A stretch of 64,000 bases of DNA from Phenylobacterium glaciei (GTDB lineage Bacteria; Pseudomonadota; Alphaproteobacteria; Caulobacterales; Caulobacteraceae), in NCBI RefSeq assembly GCF_016772415.1, contig NZ_JAGSGD010000001.1, forward strand, positions 1,116,001-1,180,000. The letters are read 5' to 3'. A program made the position numbers and the translations under genes. Position 1 is the first letter of the stretch. Each line of letters opens with the position of its first letter. Positions 1 to 7,943 of the stretch are shown here, in pieces. The notes under the pieces are model-generated. The model saw nothing but the letters and a program-made list of their open reading frames with translations. It was not told where the DNA came from and made no database searches.

Positions 1-113
1 GGGCCTTCCCCGGAATAGACGATCTCCAGGTCAGGGCTTTCAGCGAGCGACCGCGCCGCGTTGGCGAGGGCGCGCTTAAAGGGCTCGAGCGGGCTTTCCG
101 GGTTCTTGGCCAT
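1..113 (-). CDS. cobT: Cobaltochelatase subunit CobT, N-terminal fragment (cut by window edge)
   Basis: Reading leftwards from the ATG at 113, the frame stays open to the edge and gives about 37 residues beginning [16 protein letters not shown] and running to IVYSGEG. This matches the N-terminus of CobT, the large subunit that works with the AAA+ protein CobS and with CobN to insert cobalt into hydrogenobyrinate diamide in aerobic B12 synthesis. The cobS gene lies on the same strand about 3.3 kb upstream, which supports the call. cobS and cobT are separated here by a histidine kinase, a methyltransferase and an opposite-strand DUF1328 gene. Only the N-terminus is visible, so the metal-binding C-terminal part cannot be checked. 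Confidence 0.8.
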   Translation of the reverse strand, partial: MAKNPESPLEPFKRALANAARSLAESPDLEIVYSGEG

Positions 114-272
114 GGTCTTTTCGTCTTAGCGCGTTGCCGCTCGGTGAGGAAAGCGCTGCTTGGTGTCAGGCCCGCAACGACCCTGGAATTCGTCGCCGGC
201 CGGCCGCAGGAACGTCAAGCCTGGCCCCGCGTTCAAGAGCCAACACCTGGATGTTTTTGGCTGGAGTTCGAC

Positions 273-452
273 ATGTTGAAATGGGCCCTGATTTTCGCGG
301 TGGTCGCCCTGATCGCCGGCGCGCTTGGCTTCACCGGTATGGCCGGTGCGGCGGCGGGTATCGCCAAGCTGCTGTTCTTCGTCGCCGTGATCGGCTTTGT
401 GCTGTTCCTGGCGCTGGGCGCCTTCGTGGGCAAGAAGATCAGCGGCGGCTGA
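273..452 (+). CDS. DUF1328 small membrane protein
   Basis: A 59-residue protein beginning [16 protein letters not shown] with two hydrophobic segments (about residues 4-26 and 30-52) separated by a Gly/Ala-rich turn, ending KKISGG. This is the pattern of the DUF1328 (YtjA-like) inner-membrane family; no biochemical function is established. I chose the ATG at 273 because the family starts MLKWA and the upstream in-frame extension is Arg/Pro-rich and unlike it. A hairpin with a T run follows the stop, so it looks monocistronic. It lies divergently between cobT and the ICMT-type gene. Confidence 0.85.
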   Translation: MLKWALIFAVVALIAGALGFTGMAGAAAGIAKLLFFVAVIGFVLFLALGAFVGKKISGG

Positions 453-477
453 GCCCGCCTCATAGGCTGAGACGGAC

Positions 478-506
478 AAGGGCGCAGAGGACACTCCGCG
501 CCCTTT
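478..506 (+). terminator. Rho-independent terminator after DUF1328 gene
   Basis: Perfect 8-bp arms AAGGGCGC and GCGCCCTT flank a 12-base loop and run into TTT on the plus strand, 25 bases after the DUF1328 stop and just before the convergent stop at 518. The A-side of the left arm may let it act weakly in both directions. Confidence 0.65.
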
Positions 507-517
507 CTGCTGTCGGC

Positions 518-1096
518 TTACAGAACGTAGGGGATCAGTCTTCGGACGCGGCGGGCGTAGGCCGCGTACTCGTCCCCTCCCAGGGCTTGGGCCAGGAAGC
601 GCTCCTCGACGCGGGCCTTCAACCAGAAGGCCAGGGCCAGGACGCCGAGCCCGGCAAAACCCAGCAGGCTGGGCGTCAGCAGGGCCTTGGCGAGAGCCGC
701 GGCCAGGATGCCCGTATAGATCGGATGGCGGACCAGGGCGTAGGGCCCGGTGTCGACCACGTGGTGGCCCGCCTTGGCGGTGGTGCGGAACGACCACAGC
801 GCACCCAGATGTCGCCGCGCCCACCAGCAGAAGGCCATGCTTGCGGCGGTGAGGGTGACCAGGCCCCACTGTGCAGCGGGAAACCAGACCCACAGCCGCT
901 CCGCGACGTTGGGCGGTTTGAACAGCAGGCCAAAGCCCAGGAAAACCAGCAGGACCGCCGACCGTTCGCCGAGGTTCTGCGGGCGGCTCTCCGCCTTTGC
1001 CGCCCACAGCCCCGCGAGCAGCCATGTCGCGCCCCACAGCGCCCAGAGGCCGTAGACCGCGAGTTCGGAATTTTCGAGGATCACGAGTTGGCGCAT
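518..1096 (-). CDS. Isoprenylcysteine carboxyl methyltransferase (ICMT/PEMT-like) family membrane protein
   Basis: A 192-residue multi-pass membrane protein with about five hydrophobic segments. The C-terminal half carries the ICMT/phospholipid methyltransferase signature: VDTGPYALVRHPIYTG at about 118-133 (the RHPxY SAM-binding motif) and EERFL...YAAYARRVRRLIPYVL at the end (paired Glu, then YxxYxxRVxRxIP). Bacterial members are thought to use SAM, but substrates are mostly unknown. It starts 42 bases after the stop of the hybrid kinase gene on the same strand and is probably co-transcribed with it. Substrate specificity cannot be read from the sequence. Confidence 0.85.
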   Translation of the reverse strand: MRQLVILENSELAVYGLWALWGATWLLAGLWAAKAESRPQNLGERSAVLLVFLGFGLLFKPPNVAERLWVWFPAAQWGLVTLTAASMAFCWWARRHLGALWSFRTTAKAGHHVVDTGPYALVRHPIYTGILAAALAKALLTPSLLGFAGLGVLALAFWLKARVEERFLAQALGGDEYAAYARRVRRLIPYVL

Positions 1097-1138
1097 GGGC
1101 TGGTCAGCCTACCCCGATCTCCTTGGGGCCGGAAAGCC

Positions 1139-3250
1139 TCAGGCGGCGACGGTCTCGGCCTCGATCTCTTCGTCGGCAGGCGCCAGGGCCTCGTCGATGG
1201 CCGCGAACAGCTTCACCGCCTCGATGGGCTTGGGCACGAAGCCGCTCATGCCCGCGTCCAGGTACTCGTTGATCTGGTGGCGCATGACATTGGCCGACAG
1301 GGCCAGGATCGGCAGCGCCGGTCGGCCGGTCTGCGCCTCGAACGCGCGGATCGCCTGGGTGGCCTCCACGCCGCTCATCTCCGGCATCTGGATGTCCATC
1401 AGCACCAGGTCGAAAGCCTGGGTCTTCACCGCCTCCACGGCCTCAAGGCCATTGGCGACCACGGTCAGGTCTATGCCGAAGGGCTCCAGCAGCGACTTCA
1501 GGATCAGCTGGTTGGTGGGGTTGTCCTCGGCCGCCAGGATCTTGGCGGTGAAGCCCTCGGTGTTGGGGGTATCGATCTCGACCGTCCGACGCGCGCGGGC
1601 CTCGGCGCGCTTCTCCATCGGCAGGGTGAAGCTGAAGGTCGAGCCCTCGCCCACGATGCTGGTGACGCCGATCCGGCCGCCCATCAGTTCGACGAGCTCG
1701 CGGCAGATGGCCAGACCCAGGCCCGTGCCGCCGAACCGGCGATTGGTGGAGGCGTCCACCTGGCTGAACTTCTGGAACAGGTCCCCCAGCCGTGACGGCG
1801 GGATGCCGATGCCGGAGTCGCGGACGGCGAAGGTCAGACCCTCGGCCGACGGTGTCACGGTGACCGACACCACGCCGTCGGCGGTGAACTTCACCGCGTT
1901 GGAGACCAGGTTGGAAATCACCTGACGCAGGCGCGCGCCGTCGCCCCACCAGATACCGTTCGCCTCGGCGGCGATGTAGAGATCGAGGGTGACGTCCTTT
2001 TGGGCCGCCAGGTTGGTGAAGGTGGCGCAGGCCTCGCTGACCGCCTCGGCGACGTCGAACTCGTGGTTGTCCACCTCCAGCCGGCCGGCCTCGATCTTGG
2101 AGATGTCCAGCACGTCGTTGAGCACCGACAGCAGGGTCTGGCCCGACGCCCGGATGACGCTGAGGCGGCCCGACTGGATCGGGCTCAGTTCGTCGCGGGC
2201 CATGACCTGGGCCATCCCCAGCACCCCGTTCAGGGGCGTGCGGATCTCGTGGCTCATATTGGCCAGGAACTGGGACTTGGCGACGTTGGCGGTATCGGCC
2301 TGGTCGCGGGCGCGGACCAGCTGGCCCATGGTGCGCTCCAGGGCGTCCTCGCCCAGCGTCAGGTCGCGGAAGATGGTCTTGATCCGCAAGGCCATGGCCA
2401 GGGCCGCGCCCATCAGCACCAGGAAGGCTAGGAGGAAGACCGGGGCGGCGCTCTTCAGCACCGTGACGCCTGGCCGCTTGGGGCTCCAGGCCAGGTCGCC
2501 CACCACAAAGCCGTTCACGTCCACCACGGGCACGCGGGACGGGATGCGCAGGACGCCCGGCGGCGAAATGCGGGACTGGGTGACGTGCAGGTTGTCGTCC
2601 ACTTCGTGCAGGAACCCGCCGTCCAGCCGGCGGGCCGAGACCACGACGGCGGCCCGGCCAGGGCGCAGGCGGGCCGCCGGGGTCTCAGGTGTGACGGTGG
2701 CGGCGCCGACCATGAAGTACTGGCCGCCGGCCACGACGATGCCGCTGGTGGTGAGTTCGGCGTCGAGGCCATAGGTCTTGCCCCGGCGGTCGGGTCCGAT
2801 CTGCTCCTCGGAACGCAGGCGCGCCAGCAGCGGGGCCACCGCAGGGGCTAACACGCCCGCCTCGTCGGCCGGCAGCCTCCGGTCCTTGCGCCAAGCGTAG
2901 ACCGGCTGGTCCTTGGCGTTGAACACCAGCGTCAGGTCGTGACCCATGTGATCGGCGTAGAAGCCGCCTAGATTGCGGTCAGCCCAGCGCGCGTCGAGGT
3001 TCGGGCCCAGCCGGGCATAGGCCTCGTCGCGAACGCTGACCGTGGTGATGCCGCTCACCAGGCGCATCAGGGTTCGGTCGATCCCCTGGGCGACAAGCTC
3101 CCGTTCCTCGGCCACCTGAACGCGGTCCACCGAGATGCTGGTATAGGCCAGCAGGCTTACGCCCCCGGCCACGACAACGGCGAGAATCAGAGACGCCAGC
3201 TGAATGATCCGACGGGCGGCTCGCTGACTATGAGGAAGCTTGGTGGCCAT
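1139..3250 (-). CDS. Hybrid sensor histidine kinase with CHASE4-like periplasmic domain and receiver
   Basis: 703 residues from the ATG at 3250. Order: N-terminal TM (about 10-35); periplasmic sensor of about 210 residues with the CHASE4 look (VRDEAYARLG, LGGFYADHMGHDLTLVFN); second TM (about 262-285); HisKA with H-box MSHEIRTPLNG, phosphoacceptor His334; HATPase_c with N box NLVSNAVKF, DSGIGIP and GGTGLGL; and a C-terminal receiver with acceptor Asp619 in LMDIQMP and conserved KPI near the end. This is a complete BarA/RetS-style hybrid kinase, so it should autophosphorylate and pass phosphate to its own receiver, then to an unseen Hpt protein. The frame is open to 3340; I prefer 3250 because the TM follows at a normal distance. 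It sits between cobS and cobT with no obvious link to B12. Confidence 0.9.
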   Translation of the reverse strand: MATKLPHSQRAARRIIQLASLILAVVVAGGVSLLAYTSISVDRVQVAEERELVAQGIDRTLMRLVSGITTVSVRDEAYARLGPNLDARWADRNLGGFYADHMGHDLTLVFNAKDQPVYAWRKDRRLPADEAGVLAPAVAPLLARLRSEEQIGPDRRGKTYGLDAELTTSGIVVAGGQYFMVGAATVTPETPAARLRPGRAAVVVSARRLDGGFLHEVDDNLHVTQSRISPPGVLRIPSRVPVVDVNGFVVGDLAWSPKRPGVTVLKSAAPVFLLAFLVLMGAALAMALRIKTIFRDLTLGEDALERTMGQLVRARDQADTANVAKSQFLANMSHEIRTPLNGVLGMAQVMARDELSPIQSGRLSVIRASGQTLLSVLNDVLDISKIEAGRLEVDNHEFDVAEAVSEACATFTNLAAQKDVTLDLYIAAEANGIWWGDGARLRQVISNLVSNAVKFTADGVVSVTVTPSAEGLTFAVRDSGIGIPPSRLGDLFQKFSQVDASTNRRFGGTGLGLAICRELVELMGGRIGVTSIVGEGSTFSFTLPMEKRAEARARRTVEIDTPNTEGFTAKILAAEDNPTNQLILKSLLEPFGIDLTVVANGLEAVEAVKTQAFDLVLMDIQMPEMSGVEATQAIRAFEAQTGRPALPILALSANVMRHQINEYLDAGMSGFVPKPIEAVKLFAAIDEALAPADEEIEAETVAA

Positions 3251-3370
3251 AAGCGCTCGCACCCACAACTGATCGTGGATTAGTCGCAGACGGGCGTCAT
3301 CAAACTGTAAAGGTGTGCGCGGCAAGTTCGCGCAACTCAAAATCGGTATCCAGGCATAGTCTTGCTCAGG

Positions 3371-3385
3371 CTTCAGAACCTGAAG
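3371..3385. promoter_or_regulatory. Short palindrome upstream of the hybrid kinase
   Basis: A perfect inverted repeat, CTTCAG-AAC-CTGAAG, lies in the 207-base gap between the cobS stop and the kinase start. It could be a dimeric regulator site or a small hairpin in a cobS-kinase transcript. No run of T follows, so a terminator is unlikely. Confidence 0.25.
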
Positions 3386-3457
3386 TTTCTATGCTCACGG
3401 AATAGGCGCCGCGCGCGAAGTCTTGCCTCGCGGCGGCCCCGATCCAGGGTAGGGAGT

Positions 3458-4462
3458 CTAGGCCACCCGCACCCGGGCCGTGGATTCCGGCAGGTCCTGG
3501 CCGAAGGCGCGCTGGAAGAACTCGGCGACGGTGCCGCGCTCCAGCTCGTCGCACTTGTTCAGGAAGGTCATCCGGAAGCCGAGCGCGATGTCGCCACCGA
3601 AGATCTCGGTGTTCTGGGCCCAGGTGATCACCGTCCGCGGGCTCATGACCGTCGAGATGTCGCCGTTCATGAAGGCGTTGCGCGTCATGTCGGCGACGCG
3701 GACCATGGCGCTGATCGTGCGCTTGCCCTCGGTGTTGTTGTAGTGCGGCGCCTTGGACAGCACGATCTCGGCTTCCACGTCGTGGGCCAGATAGTTCAGC
3801 GTGGTGACGATCGACCAGCGGTCCATCTGACCTTGGTTGATCTGCTGGGTGCCGTGATAGAGGCCCGTGGTGTCGCCCAGACCGATGGTGTTGGTCGTGG
3901 AGAACAGCCGGAAGAACGGATTGGGCCGGATCACGCGGTTCTGGTCCAGCAGGGTCAGCTTGCCCTGGGCCTCCAGGATGCGCTGAATCACGAACATCAC
4001 GTCGGGGCGGCCGGCGTCGTATTCGTCGAACACCAGGGCCACGGGCCGCTGGATCGCCCAGGGCAGGATGCCCTCGCGGAATTCGGTGATCTGCTTGCCG
4101 TCCTTCAGGACGATGGCGTCCTTGCCCACCAGGTCGATGCGGCTGACGTGGCTGTCCAGGTTCACCCGGATCAGCGGCCAGTTGAGGCGCGCGGCCACCT
4201 GCTCGATGTGGGTCGACTTGCCGGTGCCGTGATAGCCCTGGACCATGACGCGACGGTCGAAGGCGAAGCCCGCGCAGATCGCCCGGGTGGTCTCGGGATC
4301 GAACTTGTAGGACGGATCGAGGTCCGGCACGTGACTGTCGCGCTCGCTGAAGGCGGGCACGGTCATGTCGATATCCACACCGAAGGTGTCGCGGACAGAA
4401 GCCTTCTTGTCCGGGACCAGGGTGAGGAGCTTGTCGTCTTGGTTTTCAGCGAACGAGGTCAT
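3458..4462 (-). CDS. cobS: Cobaltochelatase subunit CobS (AAA+ ATPase)
   Basis: 334 residues, the usual CobS length. The N-terminal segment ([14 protein letters not shown]) is CobS-specific; Walker [10 protein letters not shown] lies at about 98-106 and Walker [11 protein letters not shown] at about 161-170, followed by sensor-type [14 protein letters not shown]. CobS forms a ring with CobT that drives cobalt insertion by CobN in cytoplasmic adenosylcobalamin synthesis. The start codon is the only ATG that fits the family. It is divergent from the dioxygenase at 4563, with 100 bases between. cobT continues the strand but only after three intervening genes. Confidence 0.95.
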   Translation of the reverse strand: MTSFAENQDDKLLTLVPDKKASVRDTFGVDIDMTVPAFSERDSHVPDLDPSYKFDPETTRAICAGFAFDRRVMVQGYHGTGKSTHIEQVAARLNWPLIRVNLDSHVSRIDLVGKDAIVLKDGKQITEFREGILPWAIQRPVALVFDEYDAGRPDVMFVIQRILEAQGKLTLLDQNRVIRPNPFFRLFSTTNTIGLGDTTGLYHGTQQINQGQMDRWSIVTTLNYLAHDVEAEIVLSKAPHYNNTEGKRTISAMVRVADMTRNAFMNGDISTVMSPRTVITWAQNTEIFGGDIALGFRMTFLNKCDELERGTVAEFFQRAFGQDLPESTARVRVA

Positions 4463-4562
4463 GGTCCGGATCGATTACAGGCTTACGCATGCGAAGCAAA
4501 CGTGTGTTTGATGGGGGCAGTCCCTGCGACCCATACCGGAATGACGAAGGGAGCGTCCACCC

Positions 4563-5435
4563 ATGTTGAAGCAAGCCACGCGGTCATATCGCGCAATCCA
4601 GGTCTTCGCCTCCGAGGAGGGCTTCGGCGCCGAGATCGTCGGCGTGGACCTTTCGCGCCCGCTTTCCCCAGAGGCCCGCGAGGAAATCCGCGCCGCCTGG
4701 GCCCGCCATTCGGTGGTCAGCTTCCCCGACCAGCCGCTCAGCCTGGACGAGCTGGAGGCCTTCACCCTGCAGATGGGAAAGTTCGGGGTCGACCCCTTCA
4801 TCGCCCCCATGCCCGGCCACCCCAACGTCCTGGAGCTGCGGCGCGAGCCCGACGAGAAGGCCACCAATTTCGGCGCCGGCTGGCATTCCGACTGGAGCTT
4901 CCAGCCCCAGCCGCCCGCCGCCACCCTGCTGCACTCCAAGGTCACGCCGCCGGTGGGGGGCGACACCCTCTTCGCCGACTGCGCCAGCGCCTATGACGCC
5001 CTGTCGCCGGCCATGAAGACCCTGCTGGCGCCGCTGCAGGCGACCCATTCCGCCGGCCGCGCCTACGGGACCAAGGGGGTCTTCGCCCGCGAGACCGAGA
5101 AACGGACCATGGAGATCATCGTCTCCGAGGACGCCGACCAGAGCCTGACCCATCCCCTGGTGCGCACCCACCCGGTCACCGGCCGCAAGGCGCTGTTCGT
5201 CAGCCCGGTCTACACGGTCGGCATCGAGGGGTTCGAGGCCAAGGAGGCCCAGGCGATCCTCGGCTTCCTGTTTGGCCACATCACCCAGGACCGGTTCGTC
5301 TATCGCCACAAGTGGCGGCCCAACATGCTGCTGATGTGGGACAACCGCTGCACGGTCCATCTGGCCGAGGGCGGCTATGACGGTCACCTGCGGCTGATGC
5401 ACCGCACGACGGTGGCGGGCGACAAGCCGGTCTGA
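4563..5435 (+). CDS. TauD/TfdA family Fe(II)/2-oxoglutarate dioxygenase
   Basis: 290 residues with the double-stranded beta-helix signatures of the family: WHSDWSF gives the iron ligands His108 and Asp110, MWDNRCTVHLA the distal ligand His266, and LRLMHRTTV the 2-oxoglutarate-binding Arg281. Such enzymes hydroxylate taurine, alkylsulfates, phenoxyacetates or similar small molecules in the cytoplasm while oxidising 2-oxoglutarate to succinate. No transporter or sulfonate gene is adjacent, so the substrate is unknown. It is monocistronic, with the J-protein gene convergent just 10 bases after its stop and no clear terminator hairpin between. Confidence 0.9.
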   Translation: MLKQATRSYRAIQVFASEEGFGAEIVGVDLSRPLSPEAREEIRAAWARHSVVSFPDQPLSLDELEAFTLQMGKFGVDPFIAPMPGHPNVLELRREPDEKATNFGAGWHSDWSFQPQPPAATLLHSKVTPPVGGDTLFADCASAYDALSPAMKTLLAPLQATHSAGRAYGTKGVFARETEKRTMEIIVSEDADQSLTHPLVRTHPVTGRKALFVSPVYTVGIEGFEAKEAQAILGFLFGHITQDRFVYRHKWRPNMLLMWDNRCTVHLAEGGYDGHLRLMHRTTVAGDKPV

Positions 5436-5445
5436 ACCGGCGGCC

Positions 5446-6105
5446 CTAGGCCATCTTCGCCTTGCGGAGCTGCTGGTAGGCCTTGATGACCCGCTGCAGC
5501 TTGTGCTCGGCCGAGCGGTCGCCGCCGTTGGAGTCCGGGTGGGTGCGCTTCACCAACTCGATATAGCGGGCGCGGATCGTCGGCGCGTCGGCGTTCTCGT
5601 CGAGATCCAGGTCGGCGAGCGCGTTGCGCTCAAGTTTCCCCAGGCGTCGGCTCTCGGGCTTGGGCGTGCGGACGCCCGCCGCGCCGCCATTGCCGCTGCC
5701 GAACAGGTTGAACGGGTCGCGATAGCCCTTGCCCTGGCCGAAGCCCTGGGCGGCCGCGGCGGCCTCGCGGGAGAATCGGCCGGCCTTGAAGTCCCAGGTC
5801 GGGCGGTCGCCCTGGGCGCTCTGGGCCTGGCGCTGCTTGATCTCGCCCTCGCTCATGCCGGCGAAGAAGTTCCAGTTGCGGTTATATTCCGCGGCATGCG
5901 GCTGGCAGAACCAGTAGTGCTCGTTGAGCATGTCGCGGGATTTCGGCGCGCGCGCGCTGCCGGCCAGCCGGCACCCCGGATGGTCGCAAGCCCGTTCCCC
6001 GGGCTTCAGCGCATAGACGTCGTCGGTCTGCGCCGCCTCCCCAGGGGTCGGCGGGCGCACCCGGATATCGACAAACTTAGGCTTATATTGAAACGCGCCG
6101 GCCAT
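5446..6105 (-). CDS. J-domain (DnaJ-like) co-chaperone with C-terminal J domain
   Basis: 219 residues. The J domain is at the C-terminus (about 155-219) with the HPD motif in KRTHPDSNGGD and a following helix ending KAYQQLRKAK. The N-terminal two thirds hold a Cys/His group (CDHPGC, then YWFCQPHAAEYN) that may bind metal and is shared by alphaproteobacterial homologues next to bolA. HPD should stimulate an Hsp70 ATPase, while the N-terminal part presumably selects clients. The ATG at 6105 diverges from bolA, leaving about 52 bases for both promoters. Confidence 0.9.
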   Translation of the reverse strand: MAGAFQYKPKFVDIRVRPPTPGEAAQTDDVYALKPGERACDHPGCRLAGSARAPKSRDMLNEHYWFCQPHAAEYNRNWNFFAGMSEGEIKQRQAQSAQGDRPTWDFKAGRFSREAAAAAQGFGQGKGYRDPFNLFGSGNGGAAGVRTPKPESRRLGKLERNALADLDLDENADAPTIRARYIELVKRTHPDSNGGDRSAEHKLQRVIKAYQQLRKAKMA

Positions 6106-6157
6106 GACCCAAGTATGAAGCGGTCTGAGACCCTTTCAAGAATTGAAGATTATCCAA

Positions 6158-6430
6158 ATGGGCGCCATATTTGAGGCCATCCAAAACAAGCTCACCGAAG
6201 CGTTCTCGCCCACCCGCCTGGAAATCGAAGATGATTCCGCCCGTCACGCGGGACATGCGGGCGCCAGCGCCTCCGGTGAGAGCCATTTTAATGTAGTTAT
6301 TCAAGCCCAGGCCTTCGAGGGCGCCCCAAAGGTGGCGCGGCAGCGGATGGTCTACCGGACATTGGCCGAGGAGCTGGCAGGTCCCCTGCATGCGCTTTCG
6401 GTGAAAGCCCTCGCCCCCGGCGAGGACTAA
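6158..6430 (+). CDS. bolA: BolA family protein
   Basis: 90 residues with the BolA class II-KH fold signature: an N-terminal helix IFEAIQNKLTEAF, the beta strand LEIEDDSARHAGH, the segment SHFNVVIQAQAFEG, and a C-terminal helix MVYRTLAEEL. The invariant His lies in LHALSVKAL. BolA proteins partner with monothiol glutaredoxins to carry or regulate Fe-S clusters. I use the ATG at 6158 rather than the in-frame TTG at 6143; a GAAG stretch lies about 9 bases upstream. The divergent J-protein neighbour is the usual alphaproteobacterial arrangement. Confidence 0.9.
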   Translation: MGAIFEAIQNKLTEAFSPTRLEIEDDSARHAGHAGASASGESHFNVVIQAQAFEGAPKVARQRMVYRTLAEELAGPLHALSVKALAPGED

Positions 6431-6486
6431 TCTGACTTTCGAATAGGCGCCGCTGCACAAGGCGGCCCCGCGCTGGGGAGGCGTGC

Positions 6487-6993
6487 TTGAAGACGACCAT
6501 CACCGTAAATGGGCAAGCCAGCACGCTTGACCTCGACACCCGCACCAGTCTGCTCGACGCCCTGCGTGAGCATTTGAACCTCAAGGGCTCCAAGAAGGGC
6601 TGCGACCACGGACAGTGCGGCGCCTGCACCGTCCTGGTGAACGGGGTCCGCATCAATTCGTGCCTCAGCCTGGCCGTCATGCACGACGGCGACGAGGTCA
6701 CCACCATCGAGGGCATCGGCGGCGAGGAGAACCTGCACCCGATGCAGCAGGCCTTCCTGACGCAGGACGCGTTCCAGTGCGGCTACTGCACGCCCGGCCA
6801 GATCTGCTCGGCCGTCGGCATGCTGAAGGAAGCCGCGCAGAACTGGCCTAGCCAGGCCAGCGAGGACCTGACCGGCGCCATCGCGCTCACCGACGCTGAG
6901 ATTCGCGAGCGGATGAGCGGGAACATCTGCCGCTGCTCGGCCTATCCCCAGATCATCGCGGCGATCCGCGACGTGGCGGGAGACGTGGCATGA
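6487..6993 (+). CDS. Molybdenum hydroxylase small subunit, two [2Fe-2S] clusters (PaoA/YagT-like)
   Basis: 168 residues. The plant-type ferredoxin motif [15 protein letters not shown] with a later Cys (NSC) binds the first cluster; CGYCTPGQI and ICRCSAY bind the second. The protein passes electrons between the Mo and FAD subunits of a xanthine-dehydrogenase-family enzyme. Translation appears to start at TTG 6487, preceded by GGGGAG at a good distance; no nearby in-frame ATG keeps the first strand. Unlike E. coli YagT/PaoA there is no Tat signal, so the enzyme is probably cytoplasmic. The stop overlaps the next start by ATGA. Confidence 0.93.
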   Translation: MKTTITVNGQASTLDLDTRTSLLDALREHLNLKGSKKGCDHGQCGACTVLVNGVRINSCLSLAVMHDGDEVTTIEGIGGEENLHPMQQAFLTQDAFQCGYCTPGQICSAVGMLKEAAQNWPSQASEDLTGAIALTDAEIRERMSGNICRCSAYPQIIAAIRDVAGDVA

Positions 6994-7943
6994 GGCCCTT
7001 CACCTACGAACGTCCCGCCGATGTCGCCGCCGCCGTGAAGGCAGTGGCCGCCACCCCGGGCGCCAAGTTCCTGGCCGGCGGCACCAACCTGCTGGACCTG
7101 ATGAAGCTCGACATCGAGCAGCCGACCCACTTGGTGGACGTCAACCGGCTGCCGCTGGCCGGCATCGAGGACACCGCCGAGGGCGGCCTGCGCATCGGAT
7201 CGATGGTGACCAACAGCCACCTGGCCGCCGACGCCCGCGTGCGCTCGCGCTATTCGGTCCTGACCCAGGCCATCGTCTCGGGCGGCTCGGGTCAGCTGCG
7301 CAACAAGGCCACCACCGGCGGCAACCTGCTGCAACGGACCCGCTGCGCCTATTTCTATGACCCCTCCAAGCCCTGCAACAAACGCCACCCCGGCTCGGGC
7401 TGCAGCGCCATCGACGGCCTGAACCGCAACAGCGCCATCTTCGGCGCCAGCGACGCCTGCATCGCCACCCACCCCTCCGACATGGCCGTGGCGCTCACCG
7501 CGCTCGGGGCCCAGCTTGAGACGATGACGGCCGACGGCGCCGCGCGCATCCTGGCCGTCGCCGACCTGCACCGCCTGCCGGGCGACACCCCGCACCTGGA
7601 GACCAACCTGGCGGCCGGTGAGCTGATCACCGCCGTCGTCCTGCCCCCGGCCCCGGCCGGCGGTCAGGTCTATCGCAAGGCCCGCGACCGGGCCTCCTAT
7701 GCCGGCGGCCTGGCCAGCGTCGCGGTGGTGGGGACCCAGGTCGCCTTCGGCGCCGTGGCCCACAAGCCCTGGCGCGCGGAGAAGACGGAGGCTGCTCTGA
7801 AGTCTGGCGCAAGCGCGGTCGAGGCCGCCCACGCCGAACTGGCGGGCGCACAGGACAACGGCAGGAACGGCTTCAAGATCGCCCTGGTGGCCCGCATGAC
7901 CGCGGACGCCCTGGGGCAGGCCAGCGAAGGGAGAGGCGCATGA
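6990..7943 (+). CDS. Molybdenum hydroxylase FAD-binding medium subunit (PaoB/YagS-like)
   Basis: 317 residues. An FAD PCMH-type domain covers the first two thirds ([13 protein letters not shown] at about 30, then [18 protein letters not shown]), followed by the CO-dehydrogenase flavoprotein C-terminal domain. The Cys-rich loop TRCAYFYD...[10 protein letters not shown] is the extra [4Fe-4S]-binding loop described for PaoB-type subunits. It shares ATGA overlaps with both neighbours, so the three subunits are translationally coupled and should be made in equal amounts. It routes electrons from the substrate to an acceptor through FAD. Confidence 0.93.
   Translation: MRPFTYERPADVAAAVKAVAATPGAKFLAGGTNLLDLMKLDIEQPTHLVDVNRLPLAGIEDTAEGGLRIGSMVTNSHLAADARVRSRYSVLTQAIVSGGSGQLRNKATTGGNLLQRTRCAYFYDPSKPCNKRHPGSGCSAIDGLNRNSAIFGASDACIATHPSDMAVALTALGAQLETMTADGAARILAVADLHRLPGDTPHLETNLAAGELITAVVLPPAPAGGQVYRKARDRASYAGGLASVAVVGTQVAFGAVAHKPWRAEKTEAALKSGASAVEAAHAELAGAQDNGRNGFKIALVARMTADALGQASEGRGA

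Noticed and set aside
134..1795. 553-residue open frame on the plus strand over cobT, ICMT and kinase genes
   Set aside because: Low-complexity, no domain, overlaps three well supported genes.
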